Positions 42,479 to 52,769 of a stretch of DNA of 64,000 bases are shown here, piece by piece. Both the position numbers and the translations under genes were made by a program. The DNA comes from an uncultured Bacteroidota bacterium. Lineage in GTDB: Bacteria; Bacteroidota; Bacteroidia; Flavobacteriales; Flavobacteriaceae. The DNA lies in the NCBI GenBank assembly GCA_902512755.1, contig CABXKB010000005.1, positions 1-64,000 of the forward strand, in the 5' to 3' direction. Position 1 is the first letter of the stretch. Each line of letters begins with the position of its first letter. A model generated the notes under the pieces. The model worked only from the letters and a program-made list of their open reading frames with translations, searched no databases and had not been told where the DNA came from.

Positions 42479-42676
42479 ATGGCACATCCTAAAAGAAAAA
42501 TCTCCAAAACAAGAAGAGATAAAAGACGAACGCACTACAAAGCCACTGATCAACAAATTGCTACTTGTTCTAAAACAGGAGAATCTCACTTATATCACCG
42601 TGCCCATTGGCATGAGGGGAAACTTTATTACAGAGGCAAAGTCCTTGTTGATGCTATCGAAACTTCAGAAACTTAA
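42479..42676 (+). CDS. rpmF: 50S ribosomal protein L32
   Basis: [22 protein letters not shown]. Confidence 0.97.
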   Translation: MAHPKRKISKTRRDKRRTHYKATDQQIATCSKTGESHLYHRAHWHEGKLYYRGKVLVDAIETSET

Positions 42677-42698
42677 TTATTTAATTAATTGAGAATAT

Positions 42699-42726
42699 GC
42701 CCTCCCTTTATGGAAGGGCTTTTTTA
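42699..42726 (+). terminator. Intrinsic terminator after rpmF
   Basis: GCCCTCC...GGAAGGGC stem followed by TTTTTT. Confidence 0.75.
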
Positions 42727-42798
42727 TTATAATTATTTTATTTGCATCAAAAAACTACTATCTTCACTTATAATTAAGCTTTTAAAGCTGCGATTTAA

Positions 42799-43803
42799 AT
42801 GAACCTAGAGAGAGAGAACTTTCTTAAAGCGGCAATCACAGCTTTGGGAGGATATACACCGGATACGATTTTATCTAACCATAAATTAGAACAAATGGTG
42901 GACACTAGTGATGAATGGATACAAAGCCGGACTGGTATCAAAGAGCGAAGAATCCTAGCAGACAGTGACAAGGGAACTTCTTATCTAGCAATTAAAGCTG
43001 CGCAAGATCTTATTTCAAAGAAAAACCTTGATCCAAAGACAATTGATCTTGTCATTGTTGCAACGATTACACCTGATGTCCATGTAGCTGCAACAGCTGC
43101 TTATGTAACTTCTTCTATTGGAGCAATAAATGCTTTTGCCTATGACTTAAATGCAGCTTGCTCAGGTTTTTTGTATGGAATGAGCACTGCAGCAGCATAC
43201 ATAAGTTCTGGACGATACAAAAAAGTGCTATTAATTGGAGCAGATAAAATGTCTTCAATTGTAGATTATACTGATCGCAATACCTGTATTATATTTGGTG
43301 ATGGTGGAGGAGCTGTTCTATTTGAGCCTAGTTTAAGTGGATACGGTTGGGAAGATGAATATTATAGAAGTAATGGGACTGACCGAATGTCTCTTAGAAT
43401 AAAAGCTGGAGGTTCCTTATTCCCAACTACTCAAGAAACTCTAGATAAAGGCTGGCATAACATTTATCAGGATGGAAAAACGGTTTTTAAATATGCTGTT
43501 TCAGAAATGTCAAATGTAGCAGAAGAGATAATGAAAAGAAATGGTTTAGATGAAAAAAGTTTAGATTACCTCGTCCCTCACCAAGCAAATAAAAGAATTA
43601 TTGATGCTACAACAAAACACTTAGCCCTTAACAAAGAAAAGGTATTAGTAAATATAGAACATTATGGAAATACTACAGCAGCTACATTACCGCTGTTACT
43701 AAATGATTACGAAACTAAATTTAATATAGGAGATAAGCTCGTATTTACTGCTTTTGGTGGTGGATTTACTTGGGGTGCAGCACACCTTACATGGGCCTAC
43801 TAA
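42799..43803 (+). CDS. fabH: 3-oxoacyl-ACP synthase III
   Basis: DEWIQSRTGIKERR, DLNAACSGFLYGM, HQANKRIIDA, HYGNTTAATLPLLL. Confidence 0.96.
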   Translation: MNLERENFLKAAITALGGYTPDTILSNHKLEQMVDTSDEWIQSRTGIKERRILADSDKGTSYLAIKAAQDLISKKNLDPKTIDLVIVATITPDVHVAATAAYVTSSIGAINAFAYDLNAACSGFLYGMSTAAAYISSGRYKKVLLIGADKMSSIVDYTDRNTCIIFGDGGGAVLFEPSLSGYGWEDEYYRSNGTDRMSLRIKAGGSLFPTTQETLDKGWHNIYQDGKTVFKYAVSEMSNVAEEIMKRNGLDEKSLDYLVPHQANKRIIDATTKHLALNKEKVLVNIEHYGNTTAATLPLLLNDYETKFNIGDKLVFTAFGGGFTWGAAHLTWAY

Positions 43804-43821
43804 ATCAAAAATTAACTATTT

Positions 43822-44316
43822 ATGGATATTAAAGAAATTCAAAATCTAATAAAATTTGTTGCTAAATCTGGTGCTCAAGAAGTTAAACTTGAAATGGAAG
43901 ATGTAAAAATTACAATCAAAACAGGTTCTGCTCCTATTAAGATTGAATCAGGGGATCTAGTTCAACAAGTCCAAGCTGTGCCTGCAACTATTGTGGGTCA
44001 AATTCCAGTTTCTCCAATTCCTGTAGCTCAAGAGAAGGCTGCTAAAACTGAAGAAAAAAACGCTGAGGACGACAAATTGATTACAATCAAATCTCCAATT
44101 ATCGGAACCTTTTATCGCAAAGCGTCTCCAGATAAACCCCCATTTATAGAGGTTGGTGATGTAATTAAAGAAGGTGGTGTGTTATGTGTTATTGAAGCTA
44201 TGAAGCTTTTTAATGAAATTGAATCTGAAGTTAGTGGAACAATCGTTAAAATTTTAGTTGATGATGCTTCTCCAGTTGAGTTTGATCAACCTCTATTTTT
44301 GATTAACCCTTCATAA
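43822..44316 (+). CDS. accB: Acetyl-CoA carboxylase biotin carboxyl carrier protein
   Basis: CVIEAMKLFNEIESEVSG biotinyl domain. Confidence 0.97.
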   Translation: MDIKEIQNLIKFVAKSGAQEVKLEMEDVKITIKTGSAPIKIESGDLVQQVQAVPATIVGQIPVSPIPVAQEKAAKTEEKNAEDDKLITIKSPIIGTFYRKASPDKPPFIEVGDVIKEGGVLCVIEAMKLFNEIESEVSGTIVKILVDDASPVEFDQPLFLINPS

Positions 44317-44325
44317 CATTTTACT

Positions 44326-45666
44326 ATGTTCAATAAAATATTAATTGCAAATCGCGGTGAAATTGCCATGCGAATTATTCGTACTTGTAAAGAAATGGGC
44401 ATTAAAACAGTTGCTGTTTATTCAAAGGTTGATGCAGATAGTCTACATGTTCGATTTGCTGATGAGGCAGTCTGTATTGGTCCCGCACCTAGTAACGAAT
44501 CCTATTTAAAACCATCTAATATCATTGCTGCAGCTGAAATAACTAATGCAGATGCCATTCATCCTGGATATGGGTTTTTATCTGAAAATTCAAAGTTTTC
44601 TAAGATCTGTGATGAACATGATATTAAATTTATTGGGGCATCATCTTCAATGATCGATCAAATGGGAGATAAGGCTTCTGCAAAAGCAACTATGAAAGCA
44701 GCAGGTGTACCAACAATACCGGGATCAGAGGGATTATTAGAATCATTAACTGAAGCTAAGACTATTGCTAAAAAATTTGCTTACCCTGTTATGTTAAAAG
44801 CAACAGCCGGAGGAGGCGGAAAGGGAATGCGTGCTGTTTGGAAAGAAGAAGATCTTGAAAAAGCATGGGAAAGTGCCAGGCAAGAATCCAAAGCAGCTTT
44901 TGGAAATAATGGTATGTACATGGAAAAATTAATTGAAGAACCTCGGCATATTGAAATTCAAATTGTAGGAGATTCTAGAGGAAAAGCCTGCCATTTGTCT
45001 GAACGTGATTGCTCCATTCAAAGAAGACATCAAAAGCTTACCGAGGAAACTCCCTCCCCATTTATGACAGATGCACTTAGAGAAAAAATGGGAAATGCCG
45101 CAGTAAAAGCGGCCGAATATATAAAATATGAAGGTGCGGGAACTATTGAGTTTTTGGTTGACAAGAATCGTAAATTCTATTTCATGGAAATGAATACTCG
45201 AATTCAGGTTGAACATCCGATTACAGAACAGGTCATTGATTTTGATTTGATTTGTGAGCAAATTAAAGTAGCTGCAGGAGAAAAAATTTCAGGGAAAAAC
45301 TATTTACCCAAACTACATTCTATTGAATGTAGAATTAATGCTGAAGATCCCGAAAATGATTTTCGCCCCAGTCCAGGATTGATTTCAAACCTTCACCTTC
45401 CAGGGGGGCATGGGGTACGAATCGATACCCATGTATATAGCGGTTATGTTATTCCTCCACATTATGATTCCATGATTGCAAAACTTATTACTACAGCTCA
45501 AACTAGAGAAGGAGCAATCGGTAAGATGAAACGTGCATTAGAAGAGTTTATTGTTGAGGGGGTTAAAACAACAATCCCTTTTCACCTAAAATTAATGAGT
45601 GATTCAGCTTATCTGAAGGGAAAATACACAACTAAATTTATGGAAAACTTTTCTATGGAAGATTAG
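44326..45666 (+). CDS. accC: Acetyl-CoA carboxylase biotin carboxylase subunit
   Basis: [48 protein letters not shown]. Confidence 0.97.
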   Translation: MFNKILIANRGEIAMRIIRTCKEMGIKTVAVYSKVDADSLHVRFADEAVCIGPAPSNESYLKPSNIIAAAEITNADAIHPGYGFLSENSKFSKICDEHDIKFIGASSSMIDQMGDKASAKATMKAAGVPTIPGSEGLLESLTEAKTIAKKFAYPVMLKATAGGGGKGMRAVWKEEDLEKAWESARQESKAAFGNNGMYMEKLIEEPRHIEIQIVGDSRGKACHLSERDCSIQRRHQKLTEETPSPFMTDALREKMGNAAVKAAEYIKYEGAGTIEFLVDKNRKFYFMEMNTRIQVEHPITEQVIDFDLICEQIKVAAGEKISGKNYLPKLHSIECRINAEDPENDFRPSPGLISNLHLPGGHGVRIDTHVYSGYVIPPHYDSMIAKLITTAQTREGAIGKMKRALEEFIVEGVKTTIPFHLKLMSDSAYLKGKYTTKFMENFSMED

Positions 45667-45727
45667 AAATCCTTAATCCCTTTTTAAATTATTATAATTA
45701 CTTGATCTTGTCATTTAACTAAATGAA

Positions 45728-47866
45728 TCATCCTTTCGGTTTACTTTTAATTCTTTCTGGTAAAACTCTAAATCCCATATTATAAAGCGTAAATCCAAAA
45801 ATATCAACATATTGTTCAATTCTTTTTGAAACTGGAGTGCCAGCACCATGGCCTGTATTAGTTTCTATTCGTATTAATACTGGATTTTCTCCATTGTGTT
45901 TGTCTTGGAGCTCAGCTGCAAACTTAAAAGAATGAGCTGGAACCACACGATCATCATGATCGCCTGTAGTGACTAATGTAGCAGGATAATTCGTCCCATT
46001 TGTTACATTATGAACCGGTGAGTATGACTTTAAGTAGTCAAACATTTCTTTGGAATCCTCTGATGTGCCATAATCATAGGCCCACCCTGCTCCTGCAGTA
46101 AACTTGTGATATCTAAGCATGTCTAAAACCCCTACAGCCGGAAGTGCAACTTTCATTAGATCTGGCCTTTGAGTCATGGTTGCACCTACAAGTAAACCTC
46201 CATTAGATCCACCACGAATTGCTAAAAATTCGGGATTGGTAATTTGTTCAGAAATTAAGTATTCTCCTGCCGCAATGAAGTCGTCAAAAACATTCTGTTT
46301 TTTTTGCTTAGTTCCCGCCTTATGCCATTCCTTTCCATACTCACCCCCACCTCTTAAATTTGGAACAGCATATACTCCTCCCTGCTCCATCCATATTGCA
46401 TTAGCGATACTAAAGGAAGGCTGTAAGCTGATATTAAACCCGCCATACCCATAAAGGATTGTCGGATTTTTACCGTTGTATTTAATCCCTTTTTTATGAG
46501 TAATGATCATTGGTACTTTGGTCCCATCAGAAGAGGTGTAAAAAATCTGCTCAGAAACATAATTTTTAGATTCAAAATCAATTTTAGGAGACCAGTGTTT
46601 TTTGGATATTTTGCCCCTAGGATTATATTCATAAATAATCCCTGGTGAATGATAATTTGTAAAAGTATAGTAAAGTTTATTGTCTTCTTTCCTCCCACTC
46701 CAGCCACTTGCTGTTCCCACTCCAGGTAGTTCAATTTTTCCCATATTTTCACCCGCTAAATTGTACTGAAATACTTGTGAAATTGCATCAACCATATACC
46801 GTGCAAACAAATAACCACCACCACTGCTAACTGACAACGGATTCTCTGTTTCAGAAATTACGTCTTCCCAATATTTCTGATTGGGTTGAGTTGCTGTAGC
46901 TTTTATCAATTTTTGATTGGGTGCGTCTTTATTTGTAACTATAAAAAAAGTTGTCCCTTCACTTTCGAGAAAGTAGCTGTCAGAACTGTAATCCTCATCT
47001 ACGCGCAGTAAGGAACTATTGGGCTGACTTAAGTCTTTTACAAAGCTAATATTGCCCGAAGTTGTCTTAGAAGCAGAAATAAAGAGATAGTTCCCATCCT
47101 TTGTTACTCTTGCACCAACATAACGATGCTTCTCTTTTGAAGTTCCACCATAAACTAATTGATCCTTGGATTGAGGAGTTCCAACTTTATGATAATAAAG
47201 CTTATGTTGATCCGTCATCTCACTCAATTCGCTTCCTTTTGGCTTGTCGTAACTTGAATAAAAGAATCCTTCTTCTTTTTTCCATTGAATCCCACTAAAC
47301 TTGACATCGGCTAAAGTGTCTTCTATCACTTCATTTTTTAGAGCATCTATTATAATTATTTTACGCCAATCACTACCCCCCTCACTAATTGAATAGGCAG
47401 CAAGTTTACCGCTTTCAGAAAAACTCAATGTTTGTAATGAGATTGTACCGTCTTTAGAAAAAGTATTTGGGTCAAGGAAAACTTCTTCCTCATTGTTCTC
47501 CCCTTTTCTAAAAACGACATATTGATTTTGAAGACCATTGTTTTTATAATAATACGTATAAGGCCCCTTTATAAAAGGAGCAGAAAGTTTATCGTAATTC
47601 CATAGTTGTTCCAATCTATTTTTGATTTGATTTCTAAAGGGAATTTTATCCAAGTAAGAAAAAGTGGTTTCGTTTTGTTTAACCACCCAGTTTTTTGTTT
47701 CCTCCCCATTATCATCTTCGAGCCAACGATAATTATCAATAACTTCTGAATCAAAATAAGTATCCACAGTTGGGATTTTTTCTGTTAAAGGGTAATTGAT
47801 TCGATCGAAATTCTTTTGACATGAAATAAAGAAAAGAAAGAGTAATGAAAAATAGCGTAAATACAT
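45728..47866 (-). CDS. Prolyl oligopeptidase family (S9) serine peptidase, lipoprotein
   Basis: Lipobox FFISCQ; RGGSNGGLLVGATMTQRPDL nucleophile region; GDHDDRVVPAHSFKFAAELQ. Confidence 0.95.
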   Translation of the reverse strand: MYLRYFSLLFLFFISCQKNFDRINYPLTEKIPTVDTYFDSEVIDNYRWLEDDNGEETKNWVVKQNETTFSYLDKIPFRNQIKNRLEQLWNYDKLSAPFIKGPYTYYYKNNGLQNQYVVFRKGENNEEEVFLDPNTFSKDGTISLQTLSFSESGKLAAYSISEGGSDWRKIIIIDALKNEVIEDTLADVKFSGIQWKKEEGFFYSSYDKPKGSELSEMTDQHKLYYHKVGTPQSKDQLVYGGTSKEKHRYVGARVTKDGNYLFISASKTTSGNISFVKDLSQPNSSLLRVDEDYSSDSYFLESEGTTFFIVTNKDAPNQKLIKATATQPNQKYWEDVISETENPLSVSSGGGYLFARYMVDAISQVFQYNLAGENMGKIELPGVGTASGWSGRKEDNKLYYTFTNYHSPGIIYEYNPRGKISKKHWSPKIDFESKNYVSEQIFYTSSDGTKVPMIITHKKGIKYNGKNPTILYGYGGFNISLQPSFSIANAIWMEQGGVYAVPNLRGGGEYGKEWHKAGTKQKKQNVFDDFIAAGEYLISEQITNPEFLAIRGGSNGGLLVGATMTQRPDLMKVALPAVGVLDMLRYHKFTAGAGWAYDYGTSEDSKEMFDYLKSYSPVHNVTNGTNYPATLVTTGDHDDRVVPAHSFKFAAELQDKHNGENPVLIRIETNTGHGAGTPVSKRIEQYVDIFGFTLYNMGFRVLPERIKSKPKG

Positions 47867-47902
47867 TAAAAGTTCTTTATAATTTAAAATAATGGTTTTC
47901 TT

Positions 47903-48529
47903 TTATAGGAAATTTACTAAACCTGTACTTATATCATACATTCCACCGACGATTTTAATTTCACCCTGCTTTTCCATTTCTTCTAAAACTGGGCTATCAG
48001 TACGAATTTTACTAATCGACATTTCTACATTTTTTTCTGCAACAGTATTAACAAAGTCAATGTTTGTAGAGTTTCTAAGACTATCATCTAAAGGCTCTCT
48101 AATAGCCTCTACTGCAGGTTCAATTTTATTGATTAGTGCTGTAAGATTACCTAATCGTGCGTGATCACAGGCTCCTTTTACAGCTCCACAAGCAGTATGT
48201 CCAAGAACAACAACAAGTTTTGTGCCTGCAAGTTTACAAGCAAACTCCATGCTTCCTAAAATGTCTTCATTTACAAAATTTCCTGCGATACGAACGCTAA
48301 AAATATCTCCAATTCCTTGATCAAAGATCAATTCTGAAGAAACACGGGAATCAATACAACTTAAAATTGTAGCAAAAGGAAATTGACCCTTACTCGTTTC
48401 TTTGACTTGTTGGACTAGATCTCGATCGAGTTGCTTCTTTTCAACAAAACGTTGGTTTCCATTTTTTAATTCTAGTAAGGAAGAATTAGGATTCATTTTT
48501 GATTGAGTTTCTTTTGTATGTGCTTTCAT
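47903..48529 (-). CDS. Beta-class carbonic anhydrase
   Basis: LSCIDSRVSSELIFDQGIGDIFSVRIAGN, VVLGHTACGAVKGA. Confidence 0.95.
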   Translation of the reverse strand: MKAHTKETQSKMNPNSSLLELKNGNQRFVEKKQLDRDLVQQVKETSKGQFPFATILSCIDSRVSSELIFDQGIGDIFSVRIAGNFVNEDILGSMEFACKLAGTKLVVVLGHTACGAVKGACDHARLGNLTALINKIEPAVEAIREPLDDSLRNSTNIDFVNTVAEKNVEMSISKIRTDSPVLEEMEKQGEIKIVGGMYDISTGLVNFL

Positions 48530-48664
48530 AATATTAAATATGATTTTTAATATAAAAATAACGTTCCTTATTTTAATATGGAAATTGATGTTCGCATATT
48601 TGATAAGCTATAATTACAAATCTGTTTTGCAAGATTTATTACCTTTCAAATCAAAAAGATAAAT

Positions 48665-49576
48665 ATGGCTCAGCGTTTTACAGAAGCCTTCCCATTAATT
48701 GTTTCTATTTTTGCACTTGGAGGCTTAATTCACCCTCCGTTAATCACATGGTTTAATGGTCCCCTAATTACAATGGGTTTAGGAGGTATAATGCTTGGAA
48801 TGGGACTTACCTTAAAAGTTTCTGACTTTATTCAAGTTTTGCATCACCCAAAATGGATGCTGATTGGTCTTAGCTTACAGTTTTTAGTAATGCCTCTATT
48901 GGGTTGGAGTCTTGCTCAATTATTTCAATTACCGCCGCTATTTTCAATAGGAATGATTTTAGTTTCTTGTTGTCCCGGAGGAACAGCCTCAAATGTTATT
49001 GCCTATTTGGCTAAAGCAGAAGTGGCTTTATCGGTAAGTATGACTGCTTTTTCTACCCTAGCTGCTGTATTAATGACTCCTTTTTTAACTTTACAACTTT
49101 CAGGAAGTTACCTAGATATACCCACTGAAGGTTTATTTTTTAGTACTTTAAAAGTGGTGTTTATGCCTGTACTGTTGGGTATACTTTTAAATAGATTCTT
49201 CCCCAAAATCATTTCTCAAGTTATTCGCTTTGCGCCTCCCCTTGCGGTCCTCTTGATTTCTATGATTGTAGGAAGTATTGTCGGTCAAGGGAAGGAGGTC
49301 ATTTTAGATTCTGGTTTTCGTTTATTTCTTTCACTGATTACTTTACATTGCTTGGGATTTTTAATAGGCTTTTTAATCAGTTTAGCTTTGTTCAAAAATT
49401 GGAAAATAGCCAAGACTATTTCAATAGAAGTTGGAATGCAGAATTCAGGATTGGGAGTTGTTCTCGCAAGAGAAAACTTTAGTAGTCCATTAGTTGCAAT
49501 TCCAGCAGCCTTATCAAGTTTAATTCACTCCCTCTTAGGAAGTTTTTTTGTTATTCTTTTTAAGAATAAAAACTGA
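48665..49576 (+). CDS. Bile acid:sodium symporter (BASS) family protein
   Basis: GIMLGMGLTLKVSDF, CCPGGTASNVIAYLAKAEVALSVSMTAFSTLAAV, EVGMQNSGLGVVLA. Confidence 0.93.
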   Translation: MAQRFTEAFPLIVSIFALGGLIHPPLITWFNGPLITMGLGGIMLGMGLTLKVSDFIQVLHHPKWMLIGLSLQFLVMPLLGWSLAQLFQLPPLFSIGMILVSCCPGGTASNVIAYLAKAEVALSVSMTAFSTLAAVLMTPFLTLQLSGSYLDIPTEGLFFSTLKVVFMPVLLGILLNRFFPKIISQVIRFAPPLAVLLISMIVGSIVGQGKEVILDSGFRLFLSLITLHCLGFLIGFLISLALFKNWKIAKTISIEVGMQNSGLGVVLARENFSSPLVAIPAALSSLIHSLLGSFFVILFKNKN

Positions 49577-49600
49577 TTTACTTAATGAGTTTTTAAAATC

Positions 49601-50629
49601 TTAGGGTTTTGATTTATACTCTAGCTGTTTAAACTCTCTACGTTTTAAAAAAATTAAGCGTGCTTGATTCATAGCATTATAAAAAGAGTTGGGATTGGCT
49701 TCTCCTTTCCCTGCAATATCCATTGCTGTTCCATGGTCAGGAGAGGTTCTAATATGATTTAAACCAGCTGTAAAATTAACTCCCTCTCCAAAAGTAATTG
49801 TTTTAAAAGGAATCAAACCTTGGTCGTGATACATCGCCAAAACAGCATCAAATTCATGATAGGTTTTATTTCCAAAAAATCCATCAGCCGCGAAAGGACC
49901 AAAAATCATTTTCCCTTTATTGAATTGTTTTTGTATAATTGGACGAAGAAACATATCATCCTCTTTTCCAATCACTCCATGATCACCAGCATGAGGATTT
50001 ATTCCTAAAACTGCGATTTTTGGCTTTTTTATCCCAAAATCTTGTATTAAACTTTGTTCTAAAATCAATATTTTCTTTTCTATTATCTCAGGAGTAAGAT
50101 AAGATGTTATTTCACGAAGAGGAATATGTTCACTGGCTAAGGCAACTTTAAGTTTATCTGTGATCATAAACATTAGACTTTCACCTTCCAATTCTTGATT
50201 AAGATAATCCGTATGTCCTTTGAATTTAAAGGCATCTGATTGGATGTTTTTTTTATGAATTGGTGCAGTTACAAGGACGTCTATAAGCCCGCCTTTTAGG
50301 GCTTGAGTTGCTGACTTTAGAGAACTGATTGCAAATGAACCTGCTTGTGAACTTTCATTACCATAGTTAATTGAAAAAGCTTGTTCCCAAGCGGATAGTA
50401 TATTGAGCTTTTCTCCATTTGGTTTTTGCAAATCGCTGAGAGAACATATATTAGCTGATATTCCTAGCTTTTTTTGTTCCTCTATAAAATTCTGTGGATG
50501 AGCAAAAACGATTGGTGTGAAAAAGTCATAGATTTGCTGATCTTGAAAAGTTTTTAATATAATTTCAAAACCAACTCCATTTGGGTCTCCCACCGAAATT
50601 CCTAATCTTATTTTAGTCGATTCTAACAC
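49601..50629 (-). CDS. pdxA: 4-hydroxythreonine-4-phosphate dehydrogenase
   Basis: GISVGDPNGVGFEIILK, VTAPIHKKNI, GINPHAGDHGVIGKED, MYHDQGLIPFK. Confidence 0.96.
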   Translation of the reverse strand: MLESTKIRLGISVGDPNGVGFEIILKTFQDQQIYDFFTPIVFAHPQNFIEEQKKLGISANICSLSDLQKPNGEKLNILSAWEQAFSINYGNESSQAGSFAISSLKSATQALKGGLIDVLVTAPIHKKNIQSDAFKFKGHTDYLNQELEGESLMFMITDKLKVALASEHIPLREITSYLTPEIIEKKILILEQSLIQDFGIKKPKIAVLGINPHAGDHGVIGKEDDMFLRPIIQKQFNKGKMIFGPFAADGFFGNKTYHEFDAVLAMYHDQGLIPFKTITFGEGVNFTAGLNHIRTSPDHGTAMDIAGKGEANPNSFYNAMNQARLIFLKRREFKQLEYKSKP

Positions 50630-50647
50630 CTAAGTAACTTTTTGTCT

Positions 50648-50655
50648 TACTTTTG
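50648..50655 (+). promoter_or_regulatory. -7 element (TACTTTTG) for ribE
   Basis: Exact TAnnTTTG match in the 52-nt pdxA/ribE divergent gap. Confidence 0.4.
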
Positions 50656-50681
50656 GAACAAATGTAATTAATTATAAACGC

Positions 50682-51269
50682 ATGTTTACGGGAATTATAG
50701 AGGCATTTGCAAGAGTTAATGCTTTGACAAAAGAAGGAGATAATTTGCATATCGAATTAGAAAGTGAATTGACGCCTGAATTAAAAGTTGATCAAAGTGT
50801 TGCACATAACGGGGTTTGCTTAACAGTAGTATCTTGTAATGATAAATTTTATACTGTTACAGCCATAAAAGAAACTTTAGATAAAACTAATTTAGGCCTC
50901 CTCAAAGTAGGAGATTTCCTTAATCTCGAACGTGCAATGAAACTTGGAGATCGACTTGACGGGCACATTGTTCAAGGGCATGTAGATCAAACAGCTAAAT
51001 GTATTGCGTCTGATACTTTAGATGGAAGCTGGAGATATACTTTCGAATATGATAGTATCCCTAATAATATAACCATAGAAAAAGGATCCATCACAGTAAA
51101 TGGAGTAAGCCTTACAGTAGTTAATTCTTATAAGAATAAATTTTCTGTAGCTATAATTCCATTTACTTATGAAAACACAATTTTTAAAGAGCTTGAGGTC
51201 GGTAAAATAGTCAATTTAGAATTTGATCTAATTGGAAAATATATTTCAAAACTATATTTAAAGCGTTAA
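50682..51269 (+). CDS. ribE: Riboflavin synthase
   Basis: MFTGIIEAFA, NGVCLTVV, GHIVQGHVDQTA, NGVSLTVV duplicated fold. Confidence 0.96.
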   Translation: MFTGIIEAFARVNALTKEGDNLHIELESELTPELKVDQSVAHNGVCLTVVSCNDKFYTVTAIKETLDKTNLGLLKVGDFLNLERAMKLGDRLDGHIVQGHVDQTAKCIASDTLDGSWRYTFEYDSIPNNITIEKGSITVNGVSLTVVNSYKNKFSVAIIPFTYENTIFKELEVGKIVNLEFDLIGKYISKLYLKR

Positions 51270-51298
51270 TTTTTTTAACTTAGGAAAAACTATATAAA

Positions 51299-52567
51299 AT
51301 GAATTTTCTTGAACTCGCAACGCTTTTATTACTTCTTGCCTCATTATTCTCTATAATAAACCTTCGTTTATTAAAACTTCCTCAAACAATTGGATTAATG
51401 GTTTTGGCCATATTCCTATCTGCTGGTGTTATACTTGCAGGTCAAATTTCACCTGGTTTTTTAACTTTTGCCACATCGTTGACAGAACAATTTGACTTTA
51501 GTGTTTTATTGATTGATGTAATGTTGCCTTTCTTGCTTTTCGCAGGAGCTATAAGTGTAAATGTTCATGAACTTTTAAAAGATAAATTAACAATTCTCCT
51601 ATTAGCCAGTTTTGGAGTTCTCTTTTCCACCTTTGCTGTTGGAACTGGTCTTTTTTGGTTAATAGAACAACCTGTTTTTGGTCTTTCCGAATTAGGTTTA
51701 AATTACGTAGACTGCTTGCTTTTTGGTTCTCTTATTGCTCCAACGGATCCGATTGCCGTTTTAGCTATGGTAAAAAAAATGAATCTTTCTTCGGTTACCG
51801 AAACTAGAATTGCTGGAGAATCCTTATTTAATGATGGGATTGGAGTGGTTGTTTTCCTTACCCTTTTGAGCATAAAAGCAGAAGGCATTGACAATGTAAC
51901 CGTTCAAAGTGTTGGATCACTCTTCGCTACTGAAGTTATAGGTGGGATTGTTCTTGGAGCAGTTATGGGCTTTCTGGGTATGAAATTGGTTAAATACATT
52001 GAAAATGAACATGTAGAGTTAGAAGTTTTAATCACTCTTTCTCTTGTACTTCTGGTTCCAGTTATCTCTCATGTTTTTCATTTCTCAGCTGTTTTAGGAG
52101 TTGTGGTAATGGGACTGTTTTTGAATCAAAATATTGATGGCGATGATAAACAAGAAGGGGTGCAAAAAGTTATGGGTGATTATGTATATAAGTTTTGGCA
52201 CTTGCTTGACGAAACTTTAAATGCAATTCTTTTTATCCTGATTGGCCTTGAGATTATTCCCATTCTGCAGAACTTTGATGTTTCCTACCTTTTAATTGTA
52301 ATAATTGTAATTCTTATGGTTGTGGTTTCGCGAGGTATTGGAGTCTTTTTACCAATAAAAATTTTATCTATAAAAAAGAGTTTTGAAAAAAACACAGCAC
52401 TTATAATAACATGGGGGGGCTTACGAGGAGGGCTAAGTATTGCCCTTGCCCTAAACCTTCCTGACTCAATAGGTGATGGAAAAGACTTGATTTTAATCCT
52501 TACTTACGGAGTAGTTTTATTTACCATTTTAGTTCAAGGATTGACCCTGAAAAAAATTGTGAAATAA
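51299..52567 (+). CDS. Cation:proton antiporter (NhaP/CPA1 type)
   Basis: Multi-TM; SLIAPTDPIAVLAMVKK, GESLFNDGIGVVVFL, WGGLRGGLSIALAL. Confidence 0.93.
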   Translation: MNFLELATLLLLLASLFSIINLRLLKLPQTIGLMVLAIFLSAGVILAGQISPGFLTFATSLTEQFDFSVLLIDVMLPFLLFAGAISVNVHELLKDKLTILLLASFGVLFSTFAVGTGLFWLIEQPVFGLSELGLNYVDCLLFGSLIAPTDPIAVLAMVKKMNLSSVTETRIAGESLFNDGIGVVVFLTLLSIKAEGIDNVTVQSVGSLFATEVIGGIVLGAVMGFLGMKLVKYIENEHVELEVLITLSLVLLVPVISHVFHFSAVLGVVVMGLFLNQNIDGDDKQEGVQKVMGDYVYKFWHLLDETLNAILFILIGLEIIPILQNFDVSYLLIVIIVILMVVVSRGIGVFLPIKILSIKKSFEKNTALIITWGGLRGGLSIALALNLPDSIGDGKDLILILTYGVVLFTILVQGLTLKKIVK

Positions 52568-52657
52568 TTTGATAACCATTAAACAGGTGGTTATATTTGA
52601 GAACTAGTTCGTGCTGTGACAACAGCAAAGTTTAACTAAATATGAAAGGAGGTGTCT

Positions 52658-52720
52658 ATGTTTTATTATAATCATTTAAGAGATTCGAGACAGCAGATAC
52701 CCACAAGTGGTATGCTGTAG
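52658..52720 (+). CDS. 20-aa leader peptide/sORF MFYYNHLRDSRQQIPTSGML
   Basis: GAAAGGAGGTG (52644-52654) perfect SD, ATG 3 nt downstream of it (5 nt after the AGGAGG core), TAG stop. Confidence 0.55.
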   Translation: MFYYNHLRDSRQQIPTSGML

Positions 52721-52740
52721 CTTTCCTTATCTATTTATAA

Positions 52741-52765
52741 AGCGGATCGATGGATCCGCTTTTTT
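52741..52765 (+). terminator. Strong intrinsic terminator just upstream of the oxygenase start codon
   Basis: AGCGGATC-GATG-GATCCGCT perfect 8-bp stem + T6. Confidence 0.9.
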
Positions 52766-52769
52766 CAAT

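Larger units (their letters stand above)
52572..52766 (+). promoter_or_regulatory. Structured leader (candidate attenuator or small RNA) upstream of an IPNS-like oxygenase
   Basis: Hairpins 52572-52594, 52612-52627, 52690-52718, then terminator 52741-52765; contains SD+sORF. Confidence 0.6.

Noticed and set aside
44929-45261. 110-aa minus ORF within accC
   Set aside because: Antisense to a conserved catalytic region; composition is a frame artefact
46176-47298. ORFs on both strands within the S9 peptidase gene
   Set aside because: Antisense or alternate frame of a clear CDS
52707-52769. N-terminal extension of the IPNS-like ORF (MVCCSFPYLFIKRIDGSAFFN)
   Set aside because: It translates the terminator hairpin; the conserved family N-terminus begins at MQQIPRADL (52770)
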